Shown here piece by piece: positions 36,101 to 47,348 of a stretch of 64,000 nt of DNA (positions are counted from its first letter, which is position 1; each line of letters starts with the position of its first letter). The notes beneath the pieces were generated by a model. That model was not told the DNA's origin. It ran no database searches and saw only the letters and a program-made list of their open reading frames with translations. Made by a program: the position numbers and the translations under genes. Source of the stretch: Arachis hypogaea (Eukaryota > Streptophyta > Magnoliopsida > Fabales > Fabaceae); the NCBI RefSeq assembly GCF_003086295.3, contig NC_092055.1:119270692-119334691 (forward strand). Reading direction: 5' to 3'.

Positions 36101-36898
36101 ACTGAATTTTGGTGTCCAATTTCTTCACTTGCAACTAGTATTTGTAATGGTTGAGTGTGTGAAGGAGTCTTCTCCAAAGGTTAGGAGGGTGTTAAGGGAG
36201 ATTAAGAGGTAAGTAAATTGGGTTGGGTGCCTTCATCTAGATGCTAAATGCTTGTTGATGGCTCTTGGAAGGTTAGTTTCGATAATTGGGTGGGTATTCT
36301 GGTTGATGTGTGGTTTTTTGTAATAGGTTGAAAATCTTTGTCTTGTACCTCATCTCCTGTTTGGACCTCCTGTCCAGGCCCACCATCATCCTTGTAATGA
36401 GTATTACCTGCTTCTGTCTCACTCATCTTCAACACTCTCTTTGTTCTGTTCTTCTTCTTTGAAGTTGGGATTCTCCTGACACAGGATTTGGGTCTATGCT
36501 TAATTAGGGTCCTACTAACATTTAAAATCTCAACTTCTGGTTCAAGAGCTTTGTTTCCTTCTACGAAATCGAGAAAGTTAACCGGATGCTCAGTGAACAA
36601 CTCAACTCTCCTCCCATTAGCAATGTCTGACTTCATACATGATCACAACATCCATGTCAATTCCCAGCAACTTTAACCCACCATCCAACTCCTTTCCAGG
36701 TTGCATCCAGTAAAACTCGCTCACATCAATGTACCCTATATCCTTTAGTAAGTTAGTTATGAAGAACCTATTTAAAGTATCCATATTTACTCTTTCAATC
36801 TCCGTTTTCTCACCACCAACCTATACCAACTTCCCATCATCACCCTTTTCAAACTTTTCTTTGTGACTAATAACCAATGTAATGTGGATGGTAGCCAT
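33172..36898 (-). pseudogene. mudrA-like transposase pseudogene
   Basis: Start ATG at 36898 (MATIHITLVISHKEKF). The N-terminal PB1-like region has VNMDTLNRFFITNLLKDIG and FYWMQPGKELDGG. A Ser/Lys-rich linker follows (36636-36244). Then come FINEHICSRVNKN and QYTLLRDYANEVMRTNLGS (35604-35242), and FIGLDGTFLKG with the first catalytic Asp codon at 35199-35201. Next is AVMDRIRWVNPQAWEYLNR, and a SWIM finger CSCKFWQLIGLSCRQAC near 34300 whose expected His is Gln. A C-terminal zinc knuckle CRYCLK...GHNSHSC is split by an intron (about 34000-33935). Many stops and frameshifts break it, and about 150 bp near 35720 are deleted compared with the fragment at 19-20.7 kb. Confidence 0.88.
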
Positions 36899-37840
36899 CT
36901 GTACAGAGACATACACAGACAACACATCATTCATGATGCAACCACACTACTAACGAAATGTAATCTAAACATTGGATGTCTAGCCAAAGAAGAACATCAA
37001 AACCAGATCAGTCCTAAATAACAGGTAATCACATGCCATCTTCATACTAGGTTAACTAAAAAAAATTGAACCAATACAAACAAACCCTAATCAAAATCTT
37101 AAATCGACAACCATGCATCTAAAACTGAGAAATTGACATCAAAGGAATGATAGATTACTACTTACCTATGAATGGCACCACATACTTCTAAGAGGTAAGA
37201 CGTTCCACACCAACAAACATTCTATCTTCAATACGATGGTTATTGTTTACAACTAACCTACACAGAAATGGGATGTAATGTTTGAGTGAAGAAGAAGAAC
37301 TGGTTGGCTCTGCTAGGACTCTGACTTCTATTTTGTGAAACGTACAAATATGAATAGTCTTTATAACTCATAATTTCTAATTTCTATTTTTTTAAATAAA
37401 TTTCTAACTACCATTTATATCTTAATAAAAAATAAATTATAATTTCCATGTATGTAGACCCCCTAGGCCACATAACGCTGTAACATGCCACGTAGGGAGG
37501 ATTACCAACGGAGTCAATGTCAGAGTAATGATTGGGTAATTTCAACAAACGGAAGTCATTATTAATGGATACGTTTAGTAATTTCTTTTTTTTATGGATA
37601 TGTTCGTCAGCATTTTCAACTTTCATAGGTAGAAATGGTAGTTTACTCTTAATAACATCATATCGTATCATTTCAACTATCACATTATCCTCCTGTATTG
37701 TATTGAGCTTGAAATGCAATCATTGAAATTCTCTAAACATTATTGAAGTTAGAATTTAACATCCATAATCCTATTGGACAAAACTAGTAGTATCCATACA
37801 AATTCATCAGGGAATCTGATTTGAACTACTAAATAATTAC

Positions 37841-39980
37841 TAGGGGTGTAAGTTACCGAATTGGACTGAAAAATACTGCAAAACCGAACCGAAGATTACA
37901 ACAACCGAATAAAAAACCAAAAAATCGATTTTTTTAATTAAACCGATCGGTTCGGTTCAGTTTTTGATTGGCTTGGTAGAAACCGAACTGAACCGAACCG
38001 AGGAAGATGTTCCATTGTGGTTCTTTTTATTGGTTTACCCTAAATTTGAATACCCTCACTCTCTTTTCCTTTCACTTGCGCAGTCACCCTTAGTCTTCAC
38101 ACAGACACCCACTCATCCACAGCTCACTTCCATCTTCCATTCTTCCTCCTCCATGCGGTCATGCCTGAGAGAATGAGAGCCTGAGAGAGCCAGAGAGCGT
38201 CGTCCACCATCAAGGAAGTCCTCCATCATTGCTCGAAGCCGTCGCAAGTCATCCATTCATCTCCGTCACAGACTCGCAGGCATAGCAAAGAGCAGCGCCG
38301 TCGTGTAGCCAGCAGCATCGTCCAGTTCGCGCCCTTGTGCAGTTCTGAGTCCACACTGTCATCCAGTCATAAGCCGTCGCAACAAACCCTAAGCCGTGGC
38401 AACAAACCTTAAGAAGAGCAGCACTCTAGTCGCCAAGCAGCACTTTAGTCACCAAGCCCTCTTCTGCAAAAAGCAACTGAACAATGTCTTCTTCGGAGGT
38501 TAGAATATGATTTTCAAATTTTTATAGTTGATTAAAGGCACACATATTAGTTAAATTCACAAATCATTATATTGTTCAGCTATTTTGCGAAGAATAATCC
38601 ATTTTTTTAATTTCACAGAAGTTGACAAACGCTCTCTGTAGTCTGTACATGAAAAGTGCCTCTTTTATTTTCAAAATAAATCAACTTTAAAGTAATTAAC
38701 CAAATGAATTTGTTATCAACTTATCAATTGTCATAGTATATCAAATTTAATTTATCCCTAATTGTTGTTGCTGGTCTCTTCTTAATTAGGAAGATGAATT
38801 TGATTTCTAATTTTGTCTGTGATTGTTGTTACTGGTTTGTGCTTAATTAGGAAGACAAGTTTGACTAAAATTATTGTCCTTGTATGTTGTTACTGGTTTG
38901 TGCTTAATTTGGGAGATGAGTTTGACTAAAATTATTGTTTCTGATTATTGTTGCTGGTTTGTGCTTAATTATTAGAAAGACAAGTTTGACTAAAATTATT
39001 GTCTCTGATTGTTGTTGCTGTCTCTGATTGTTTATGGTCATTTAAATTCTATTTATTGGCTTTAAAAATGAATTAATTACATCCTGCAGAATTTTTATTG
39101 CTGTTGCTTTTACTGTAATGTTTTTTGCTACGAGTGAAATAAAGCCGTTAGAAATTACCAAGCCCCAAGTTTATAACGACCCATTTGGAATCCTAGATGT
39201 AGAGAATTAGAAAGCAATGAGAAGAAAAAATTCTGTACTCGGTGAGTGATGATAACAACGTATGGTGATGTAAAATGATATGAAACCAAATTAGCTTTGC
39301 TTGGCAGCGAGTAATATATTCGGAGAAATCTAAGGCTTTTGATGCATCCAATGTTTCTTTGCTTCAGATGTGACTTCTTTAAAACTCTCTTCAATTTATA
39401 CTATCTATCTAGTACCTGTCTTCTTCAATTTATACATGGACCTTGTGATTTTATATGGTTTTTTAAGGCATGACAAGTCACTTTAAAAAACAACATTTTA
39501 TGTTTATAATTTATAATCTATATTATGTTTATGTTTATGTTTATAATCTATATTGAATTTTTGTTTTATTTTTGTAGAAATTACACCAACCGAGGAAGAT
39601 GATGATGAGTCAGGTGTGGATTCAGATTAAGCATAGTGGCTGTTTGATTTTTATTTAGTTTAAAGTGGCTGTTTTGATTTTTAGTATGTTTTAAAGTGTG
39701 TTTGTTTTTGTTGTTTGCTAGACTTTTTTAATTATCTTTTTTTATGTTTAATTGTTGGGACAAGTTGAATTTGTATTGAATTTGGATGTGATATACTCTT
39801 GTTATTCTAGTTTATTGACGATTTTAAACTTCATTTTATGGTAATTTAAATTCTGATTATTAGCTTTAAAAAAACCGAAAAAATGACCGAACCAAATCGC
39901 TGTTAGTTCGGTTCAGTTGTCTAAAAAGCAGCAAACCGAACGGTTGGCATCATTGTAGAACCGAACCAATTACACCCTTA
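37841..39980 (+). mobile_element. Complete non-autonomous hAT element
   Basis: Ends are TAGGGGTGTAA and the complement of TAAGGGTGTAA. The flanks are an exact 8-bp direct repeat ATAATTAC at 37833-37840 and 39981-39988, diagnostic of hAT. Inside are CCGAACCG-rich subterminal regions, a leader, a first exon ATGTCTTCTTCGGAG (38484) with a GTTAG donor, and a last-exon-like tail EITPTEEDDDESGVDSD ending at a stop near 39629. The transposase core between them is gone, so this is an internal-deletion derivative. Confidence 0.93.
38755..39025. repeat. ~62-bp tandem repeat, about 4 copies, in the hAT
   Basis: Units read 'TTGTTGTTGCTGGTTTGTGC', 'TTAATTAGGAAGACAAGTTT', 'GACTAAAATTATTGTCTCTG', starting near 38763, 38823, 38884 and 38946, with a remnant at 39009. 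It lies in the intron-like interior of the hAT derivative. Confidence 0.85.
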
Positions 39981-40039
39981 ATAATTACACAAATTACCAA
40001 TATTCATAAAGGACATAAGAGAATAAGAATAAGAATTAG

Positions 40040-40970
40040 GTAGCAAGTATAGTTGTCAAAATCGAACTGGTGATGGAACCGATCAGGTTACTGGATCACT
40101 AGGTTATTGGGTCACTGGTTCAATTGGTGGGTTACTAGTCAAACCGGTTAATCCGGTATAATTAAATAATTATATAAAAATTTAATTATTTTTTATTATA
40201 AGTTCTTTTATTTTGTTTTTATAAAAATAATTATCATTTTTAAATTTTAATACTTTATTAATTAGTTTATATTTATTTTATTATTATGTTATTATAGGTA
40301 AAAACTCACATACAGATGTTTTTATATGAAGTTCATATTTAAGAATCGTGAGATGATTTGATAAGTTTGACTAAATATCATCCAACGATTTTCAACTATC
40401 AACTTCGTATGAAGGCAATTGCATGTGAATCTTTAGCTATTATTATATACTATAAGTATTTATTGAAAAAATAATATTAATAGATATCATACAATCATGA
40501 AAAGAAAAAATAAATTATGATTAATAAAATTTGTTTGTTTATCTTTTTATTTTATATATATTTAATACAATTTATAGTTAAATAAAATATAATTAATTTA
40601 AAAATGAGTGACTTTAAAATTAAAATAAATTGAATATAAATAAAATAAAAAATTGCTATATGTATTATAATTTGTATATATATTAGTAAGAAGCATTGCA
40701 ATTTGGTGGTACAATCATCTTTGTTGCATTCTAGAGTGAAAGGGTTTGAACCCCATTTTATCCATTTTGGAAAATTTTCCAAAATTCACAAGTCTTGACA
40801 CTTGACAGCGCTGGAGCATATGAAACACAGTGGACATGCAGAACGCTAGTGCGTCGTAGGTTCTCCTTCAACTGCAACCCGAGCAGTTTGATTAGGTCCG
40901 GTTTTCACTGGATTTGACCAGTTTTTACCGTTTAGTGTAGCGTTTAAAAGGAAGAAGAGACAGGATAACT
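40040..40970. mobile_element. Possible hAT-like remnant with CCGGTT-rich ends
   Basis: The left part (40050-40160) has AAAATCGAACTGG followed by many GGTTACTGG/ACCGGTTAATCCGG motifs, like the left end of the element at 25057. A right part with GGTCCGGTTTTCACTGG lies at 40895-40920. Ends and target duplication could not be placed. Confidence 0.4.
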
Positions 40971-41446
40971 CGGTATTTTATTTGTTTAAGATAAAAATAG
41001 AGACTTAAATAAATGAAATTACTAAAATATATTTAGGATGTATTTGTTTTGTCATTGGAGAGGTAAAAAGCATGTTCAGATTTCTTAGATGCTTCAATTT
41101 TTGTTTGGTTATTTTTTTTTCTTGTGAACGCAGATGAGATTTTTGTTCTCAAACCCATTTTCACAGTAAGCAAAAAATCTTAGCTTTCGTGTTCACTAAC
41201 TAGTATTCAGCTATTAATTCTAAACCTTTAATTTTTTCTTTCCAACCCTACCTATCATACATGTTATTATTTTATTTATGAAATTTTTATTGTTTCTCTT
41301 TATATGAATTTTCTTTTTTTATTATTTATTATTTTTATTTTTTTGTTAATTTTGGTTTAGTTTGACATTATACACTTTTATAATTGTGATTCTTGTGTAT
41401 TATATTTGTTATTATCTTTTTATAATATAATTTATTGATCCCATTA

Positions 41447-41710
41447 TACTACAAGAAAAACGCTAAGTGCCGTCGAATTTACCGGGAGATTGACGAAAAT
41501 AATCCGTCGGTGATATATTTACTCGTCAGTAACTAATTACTATCGGATTTTTCAATCCGCCGGTAGGTATTGTCGGATTCTGCGACAAATTTTCTTTATT
41601 TAATCCGTCAAACTGTCGAAAAAATTCTGCCGGTAATTTTAGCACTCCACTATTTTCTTTCTCGCGTAATTACCGTCATATTTTACTCTCGATAAATCCA
41701 ACTGTAAATT
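41447..41710 (+). mobile_element. CACTA element 5' terminus
   Basis: TACTACAAGAAAAACG is the CACTACAAGAAAA end typical of legume CACTA elements, with the first base changed to T. The following 250 bp contain repeated CCGTCGG, CCGCCGGTA and GTCGGATT motifs as subterminal repeats. No matching 3' end (TTTTCTTGTAGTG) is in the window, so only the 5' tip is present. Confidence 0.65.
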
Positions 41711-41981
41711 CAATTTTTATTTATTTTTACACAATAGGTGGTCAAATTCTACTTTTTTTATAGTTTAATTAGGTAAAATAAATTAAACAAAAAAATTAAC
41801 AATAAATAATAATAGTAAAAAATTATAACATACTAAGAGTACCAAGAGTATTAGAAAAAAAAGTACTACATAAAAAATATACTAGAAAAAATAAAAAAAT
41901 TAAACATAATTAAAAAAATAATATTATAATTTAATATCATGTCTTTTTTAGTAATTTATCTAAAAGTAATTTTAACTAATA

Positions 41982-43311
41982 AAGGTAAATACAAAATGGT
42001 ACCCAAAAAATTTTTTCGCTGATAAAATGATATCTAACTTTTGCTATTGATAAAACGGTCCCTAAATTATTTTAAATTTTGAAAAATGGGTCATCGAGCT
42101 TGTCAGAGCACATCTCTAACGAGAATACTGCTGAGCTGGCCATCATATTTTGCTGAGATGGCAATATCTTTAAACTAATTACTTAGGTGTCATTATCTAA
42201 AAATTAAAATAACAATATGTAAAAAAATTTTAAATCACACTACGTTTACTCTAATTTTCCCAAATTTTCCTCCCTAACACACACTCTCCTCCGCAGTGCA
42301 CTTTCGCCTCTCTCTAAAACCCCAAAAATTGTCCCAAACTTGATAATTTCATTGAATTCTAATTAAGTGAATTATAGACTAAAAAATTTTCTTAAACCCT
42401 AATTGTCCCAAATTTATAGATTAAAAAAATTCATCAATTCAAAATTTTGATTCACTAAAAATTGTCAATTACAGATTAATTTATAATTAAAAAAAATTAA
42501 TAACAATAAAATCTACGTAGAAGAAAAAATAAATAGATTCATACACAACAACTCAGGAGATTTATTATTTAGAAAGCTCTTAATAACCACCACTTCTCTG
42601 TCTCTATTGAATCCAAGCAACAAGACAAGCATAAAGAAGCTATAACTACTAAGAAAGAAAATGAAAAGAAAGAGAAAGAAAAAACTTCTGAACCTAAACC
42701 TGCCATAAAAACAGACAAGGAGGTCGAGGGAGTGAAGTGAAAGAAACTGCAGTGGTTGAAGTTGAAGAAAAGATGGTGTATGCTCCATCCATTGATGATG
42801 GTGGTGCAAAAATCATTGAGGCTATTAAAGAGACTGTTATTGCTATCTCTATTTCAACAATATAGAATTCACATCCACCAGCATATAAAATTTTTCAAGA
42901 AGCCAAGGAGGACGGGTCATTGCAACTGGGAGATATCCATTTTAGGAATAGTTTTTGAGGAATTTTTTTTCAAGTTCGGGACAATTTTTCAAGGTTCTAG
43001 AAAGTGAGAGTGTGCATTCGAGAGGGAGGACTTAGAGAAATTAGGATAAACTTAGTTTGACTTGGAGAATTTTTACTTATTGTTTTAATTTAATCATTAA
43101 TTACAGCTAAGTAATTAGTTTAGAAATGTTGCTATCTCAGTAAAATACGATGACCAGCTCAGCAGTATTCTCGTCGGAGATATGCTTTGACAAACTCAAA
43201 AGCACATTGTCAAATTTTAAAATCATTCAGGGACCATTTTGTCAATAACAAAAGTCAGATACCATTTTATTAGCGTCAAAATATTTCGGATACCGATTTG
43301 ATTTTTACATC
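41982..43311 (+). mobile_element. Pack-MULE-like element with ~210-bp TIRs
   Basis: Long imperfect inverted repeats (about 41982-42195 and 43100-43311) share GAGAATACTGCTGAGCTGG and CTAAACTAATTACTTAG. The flanks are an exact 10-bp direct repeat TTAACTAATA at 41972-41981 and 43312-43321. No transposase is present. The 0.9-kb interior contains a coding-like fragment, as in gene-capturing MULEs. Confidence 0.9.
42620..42960 (+). pseudogene. Captured gene fragment in the Pack-MULE, unrecognised
   Basis: One frame reads EAITTKKENEKKEKEKTSEP, KPAIKTDKEVEGV and stops. The next frame continues VKETAVVEVEEKMVYAPSID, GGAKIIEAIKETVIAISIS, and after another stop AYKIFQEAKEDGSLQLGD. The Lys/Glu-rich then aliphatic composition looks protein-coding and unlike its AT-rich neighbours. 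It has a frameshift and a stop. I cannot assign the source gene. Confidence 0.5.
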
Positions 43312-44865
43312 TTAACTAATATTATCCAAACAATATTCATTTTATAAAAATTAATTTCAGTATAGAATTGTCAAACATAAATCATGTTGATACAAATTTA
43401 CTTTTATCCAAAATCAATTTTATAAAATTACTTTCATTCAAAATTCTTAACAAACACCAACCCAAACACATAATAAAATAAAAAACCTGCTACCCCTTTT
43501 TCTTTCCCCTTTCCTCTCTCTCGCGTGAGAATCCTCTCTTGTAACGATCCATAATTTTAAAAATATAAATATAAAAAAATTATAATTCATTTCATAAATT
43601 GGAGTTTCATATTTTAAAAGTTATTTTATTATAAATAATTAAATTAATTTTATAACTATTTGAGTTCAATTAAATTTAGATTCTTATATATATTTTTATT
43701 ATGATAAAATATTTTACATAATTAAAACTATAATTTTATTAATATATAAATAATAAAAATTATATATATATATTTTAATTTAAGTAATTGATATTTTTAA
43801 TTTAAAAACAAATTTTAGTTAATAATATTATTATCGAGTTCGATATCCGTCGATATGAATAAATATTGGTATTTCTCGGTGAACGTAGCTTTGTTAATGC
43901 TTTATCATATATTTTTTATTGTTATATTGCTAATGTCATTTATATTAGTAACTCATATATATTATTATTTGTGTTTTAATATATCCAACTTTCATAATTA
44001 TCCATTTAGGATATTTATAACTTGAATCGCTAACTCAGCAGTTTAAGAACATGACACATGTCTCCTAATGTGACACATGCCCTTACAACACATATAATCG
44101 CATTTAATCTCATCCAAGAAAGGAAAAGAGAGACAGAGAAACTCCATGGAAGCCACAAACCTTCGGCATTTGATTTCTTTGAGATCTGTAACTCCAATAA
44201 AAAATCTAATCTGATAAAAGTATTCGTATTTTCTTTCTCTTCACGTTGATGTTACTTTTGTTCGGTAGAAATTGACGGTGGCATAACTTCCCTTCTCCTT
44301 GAGTTCGGCCAATCAGAGTTCTAGGAGACACAGACGATTTTTGACGTTTTTTTCTTCAACAGCTCGGTCAGAAAGCTTCTTCGAAATTTCTGCTGTTGTG
44401 ATTTCTGTACGAATGTAGAATTTGATAATTTTATAATAATTGAATGTGAATTTAATAAGTGAATGTTCGTTTGATTGATTATTAATTGAATTTGACTGAA
44501 TTTATGTTGAATTTTTGTGATATATTGATATTTGTGATTAATTTAGAGTTCGGTCAGTTTAAGTGCAGCCAAGAACCGAATTATTTTCATGAATTCGGGG
44601 CAAAAATGTTGTTGTTAATCAAGTGGAATTGATGAAATTTGATGATGACATTGAAATTTAATATGAAATGAATTGATGACATGCTTTGAGATATGAAAAT
44701 AGTTTGATTTTGAAAACGGTTGAATTTTTAGTTGGTTTAATTTTATAAATTTTTTTGATATTAGAAATGGTTTTGATTTATTGAAAACGATTTGAAAGAA
44801 TTTGAAAAAAGGTTTGGATAGGACCCGAAAAAGATGACAAAATCCGAGTTTTATGGAGATGCTGA

Positions 44866-45375
44866 ATTCGACAAACCTTTCATTAAGAGTCAAAACTCCG
44901 GAAGCTATTGCTCTTTTGAGCTAGACCAGTCTCGCAAACATGGTTCGTTAGCTCTGGGGCTACAATGCCACGCTTCCTGCTCTAACCGCTACCAGTCATC
45001 AGAACAATCCGGATTAGGAATAATCCTTTCTCTTTCTTCAGATCACCTCCAGGAGCATTGGCGAAGACTGGAAAAGTTCATCATTCAGTGGTGGGGTCGG
45101 TCTTCATAGAAAAGAGGGCGTCGCCCAACGAGTGGCAGATTTGGATGGAGTCTCGCTCATAGATAGAGGAAGAGTACGCGCGCTAGCGCGCTACGGCTTA
45201 CGTAGTTGATCGGATCAGATAGCCCTTTGGGCAACCAACCGCACATCAAATTCCGATCAATTGGAGGTCTGGCTAAGTGGCTTAAGGCATTGGTTTGCTA
45301 AATCTACATACAAGAAGATTGTATCATGGGTTCGAATCCCATTTCCTCCGGCACGGAAGTGGAACGGGCGAAAAT
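44866..45375 (+). other. Nuclear insertion of mitochondrial DNA (NUMT)
   Basis: About 500 bp of balanced base composition unlike the AT-rich surroundings, holding a mitochondrial-type trnS-GCU. The segment before the tRNA (GAGGGCGTCGCCCAACGAGT, GTACGCGCGCTAGCGCGC) is typical of plant mtDNA spacer rather than nuclear repeats. The edges are placed where retroelement-like sequence stops and resumes and could be off by tens of bases. Confidence 0.65.
45263..45350 (+). tRNA. trnS-GCU: Mitochondrial-type tRNA-Ser (GCU), in a NUMT
   Basis: An 88-nt sequence with acceptor GGAGG pairing CCTCC, anticodon loop TTGCTAA (anticodon GCU), a long variable arm (ACATACAAGAAGATTGTA) and T-arm GGGTTCGAATCCC. 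The long arm marks it as class II serine. The sequence is of plant mitochondrial trnS type, with a C in the acceptor end (GGAGGTC) that leaves two unpaired positions. No CCA is encoded. In the nucleus it is probably inert. Confidence 0.88.
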
Positions 45376-46271
45376 TCGTTATAAAATTTAGGACATTTTT
45401 TGAAATTTTAATAAGCCGTGGGCTTTCTTTGTGATTGTACGAAGACGCCCGTAAACATGGAATGGCTTCCAGAAGAAGGGGTCATATGCTTCAGCTGGAG
45501 AATCAGCACCTGCAAGAAGTTATGTCGCTGGAGTGCCTTATCCGACTTGCGAGTTGAATTGCATCAGATACGAGTCGAAACCAACAAAAGAACTCATTAC
45601 TTGCGATAGAAATAGGCATGCATCATCCCTGTCTGCATATTTTACATTTGGTTTGGTGTTGTGAAATGCTTGTGATTGCTTGAGTGTGTTTGTGATTTCA
45701 TTGCTTATTAATTTAAACTTCTATAACTGGTTATTGTTCTAAATTCTTGTGCGGGACTATGAATTAAATTAAGCTATAATAATCCCAACTTAACTAACTC
45801 TCCCGACCCTACTAAAAACTTCTCAGTTATTACTCCTTTTTTAGTACGGTGTTATAAGAGCATAAAAGATTATGTTTATAAATTAAATTGTTAAATTTTA
45901 TTTTTCCGTCGTCATTCATGATTTTTAATTTTTAAAAGAGCAAAATTTGTTTTTGAGAATCTTAAAATAAATCCATGTATTAACGCTATGTGTATATGTT
46001 CCTTTGTGGTTCAGTGATTTTAAATGAAAAATTTTAATTTTCTCAATTAAAAGCTTCAGTTCATATTAAAAAAAATTCAATATTAAATAAATAAAATTTA
46101 ATATTAAATAAATATAGCATAAAATTAAAAAAGTAAAGAAAAATGACGCTCAGAATAATGATTAAACCATCTTCGAAGTAGGATTTTATCTTGGTTAAAC
46201 CATTACCACTAGAATTGTTAATGAAGTTACCAGTTTCTTTGGAGTTTCGTGAATTCAATTCATCTTTCATC

Positions 46272-46442
46272 ATTGGGTTATTATTGTTCAGCGGTTGTTC
46301 AACTTAATTTTATCTTAATAGAACTTCAGTAAGATTATGCCCGACTTAATATCTTTACGTTGAGTTACCAGTTCTTTAGAATTTTGCGAGCTCAATTGAG
46401 CGGATTATTGTTCAGCGGTTGTTGAACTTAATTTTATCTTAC
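46272..46442. repeat. Short direct repeat pair (~40 bp)
   Basis: 'TTATTGTTCAGCGGTTGTT.AACTTAATTTTATCTTA' occurs at about 46276-46315 and 46406-46442, about 130 bp apart. Its origin is unknown. Confidence 0.7.
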
Positions 46443-46539
46443 CAAACCGACTTTAAACCAGTATTAGTTTGCAGGTGCACTTTGCATTTCTGGAATCTCA
46501 ATTACGAATTTACGATCATCGCCTGTTCAATTTTATTCC

Positions 46540-46700
46540 TATTTGGCTGGATGCTCTCGGCCACCGAAACGCATAAAATAATTAGTCCAGTAGTAGGGAA
46601 AGAAGACCAGGAGTTTACGTGGTTCGGTCAAATGACCTACATCCACGGGAACAATAATAAAAGCATTCCACTATAAGAATCCACAGTACAATCTTTGCAA
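46540..46700 (+). mobile_element. Copia-like LTR fragment
   Basis: TTTACGTGGTTCGGTCAAAT and CCTACATCCACGGG are typical of the U5 part of plant Ty1/copia LTRs. No second LTR or coding region is seen. The call rests on this motif alone. Confidence 0.4.
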
Positions 46701-47348
46701 TACAGAGTGAAAACAGAAAAGGAAAACGCTAAAGAGAAAACGGCTAAACCATTTCTCTTGGCTGTAGGCAAATCTTCCTCCATGATGCGATAAAATACCT
46801 GAAACATATCCTATACACACGAGCACAACATATATCCGCTCTACTTGAAAACATTGGAATCAGAAGCAATGTAAAGCAACTCGGACGCATTTTATTAGGC
46901 AAGAACATAATCCAAATAGCAACTTGGGTCAAAACAGCAGATTTCAAGTTCAGCGTGCAAGAAGACATACCCATTTAAATAGATCAGCATGCATATACAC
47001 AACGACGACAAAATAATGGAGTTGTGTCCAAAGCAGCTTAGCAACAGAACTGAACCACCAATAACCTTCGATAATATTGCATCAATTATCGCAAAATCCA
47101 CCTTCAAAAGGTCACCAAGCATCCCAGAAAGAACTGAATTAAAACGAGAGTCGATGAGGATAACAATAGTTGAGAAACAATGCATAAACATAAACACCAC
47201 ACCCTTCTACCAGTCGTATACTGTTGGAACCAACACAACTCGTACATTGCAACATTTATTTTAGCGCTGATCAGAGCCTCCGAAATACCTTCCTAGTACC
47301 CCATTCAAAATCAAACAATGCGTATCAACCATTGCACACCCCGCAAAA
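46701..47348 (-). other. Left flank of block copy 2, possible 3' part of the locus
   Basis: Continuous with block copy 2. The matching flank of copy 1 is cut off by the retrotransposon at 3589, so it cannot be compared here. Minus-strand ORFs of 76 and 101 codons overlap in different frames and match nothing I recognise. Confidence 0.35.

Larger units (their letters stand above)
31896..37648 (-). mobile_element. Complete MULE, 5.75 kb, with ~210-bp TIRs
   Basis: Inverted repeats of about 210 bp (31896-32105 and 37440-37648) start GAGTAAACTAC and match closely throughout. The flanks are the identical 10-bp direct repeat TTAATAACAT at 31886-31895 and 37649-37658, so both ends are certain. Inside are a mudrA-like transposase gene on the minus strand (from 36898) and a GRF zinc-finger gene on the plus strand (from about 32222). 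The two converge, which recalls two-gene Mutator elements. Both genes are broken, so the copy is now non-autonomous. Confidence 0.95.
43545..45862 (+). mobile_element. Degenerate LTR-retroelement sequence interrupted by mtDNA
   Basis: Starts TGTAACGATCC. It contains a GC-richer leader-like part (44230-44420) and 'GGACCCGAAAAAGATGACAA', followed on the far side of the mtDNA by 'AAAATTTAGGACATTTTTTG' and 'AATAAGCCGTGGGC', which read like gypsy-type LTR sequence. At 45851-45863 TGTTATAAGAGCA resembles a degraded TGGTATCAGAGC (Met-tRNA) primer site. No coding domain follows. Limits and class are inferred. Confidence 0.4.

Noticed and set aside
45418..45609. ORF of 63 codons right of the mtDNA insertion as a gene
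   Set aside because: No recognisable family. Another frame over the same DNA is equally open and the context is LTR-like.
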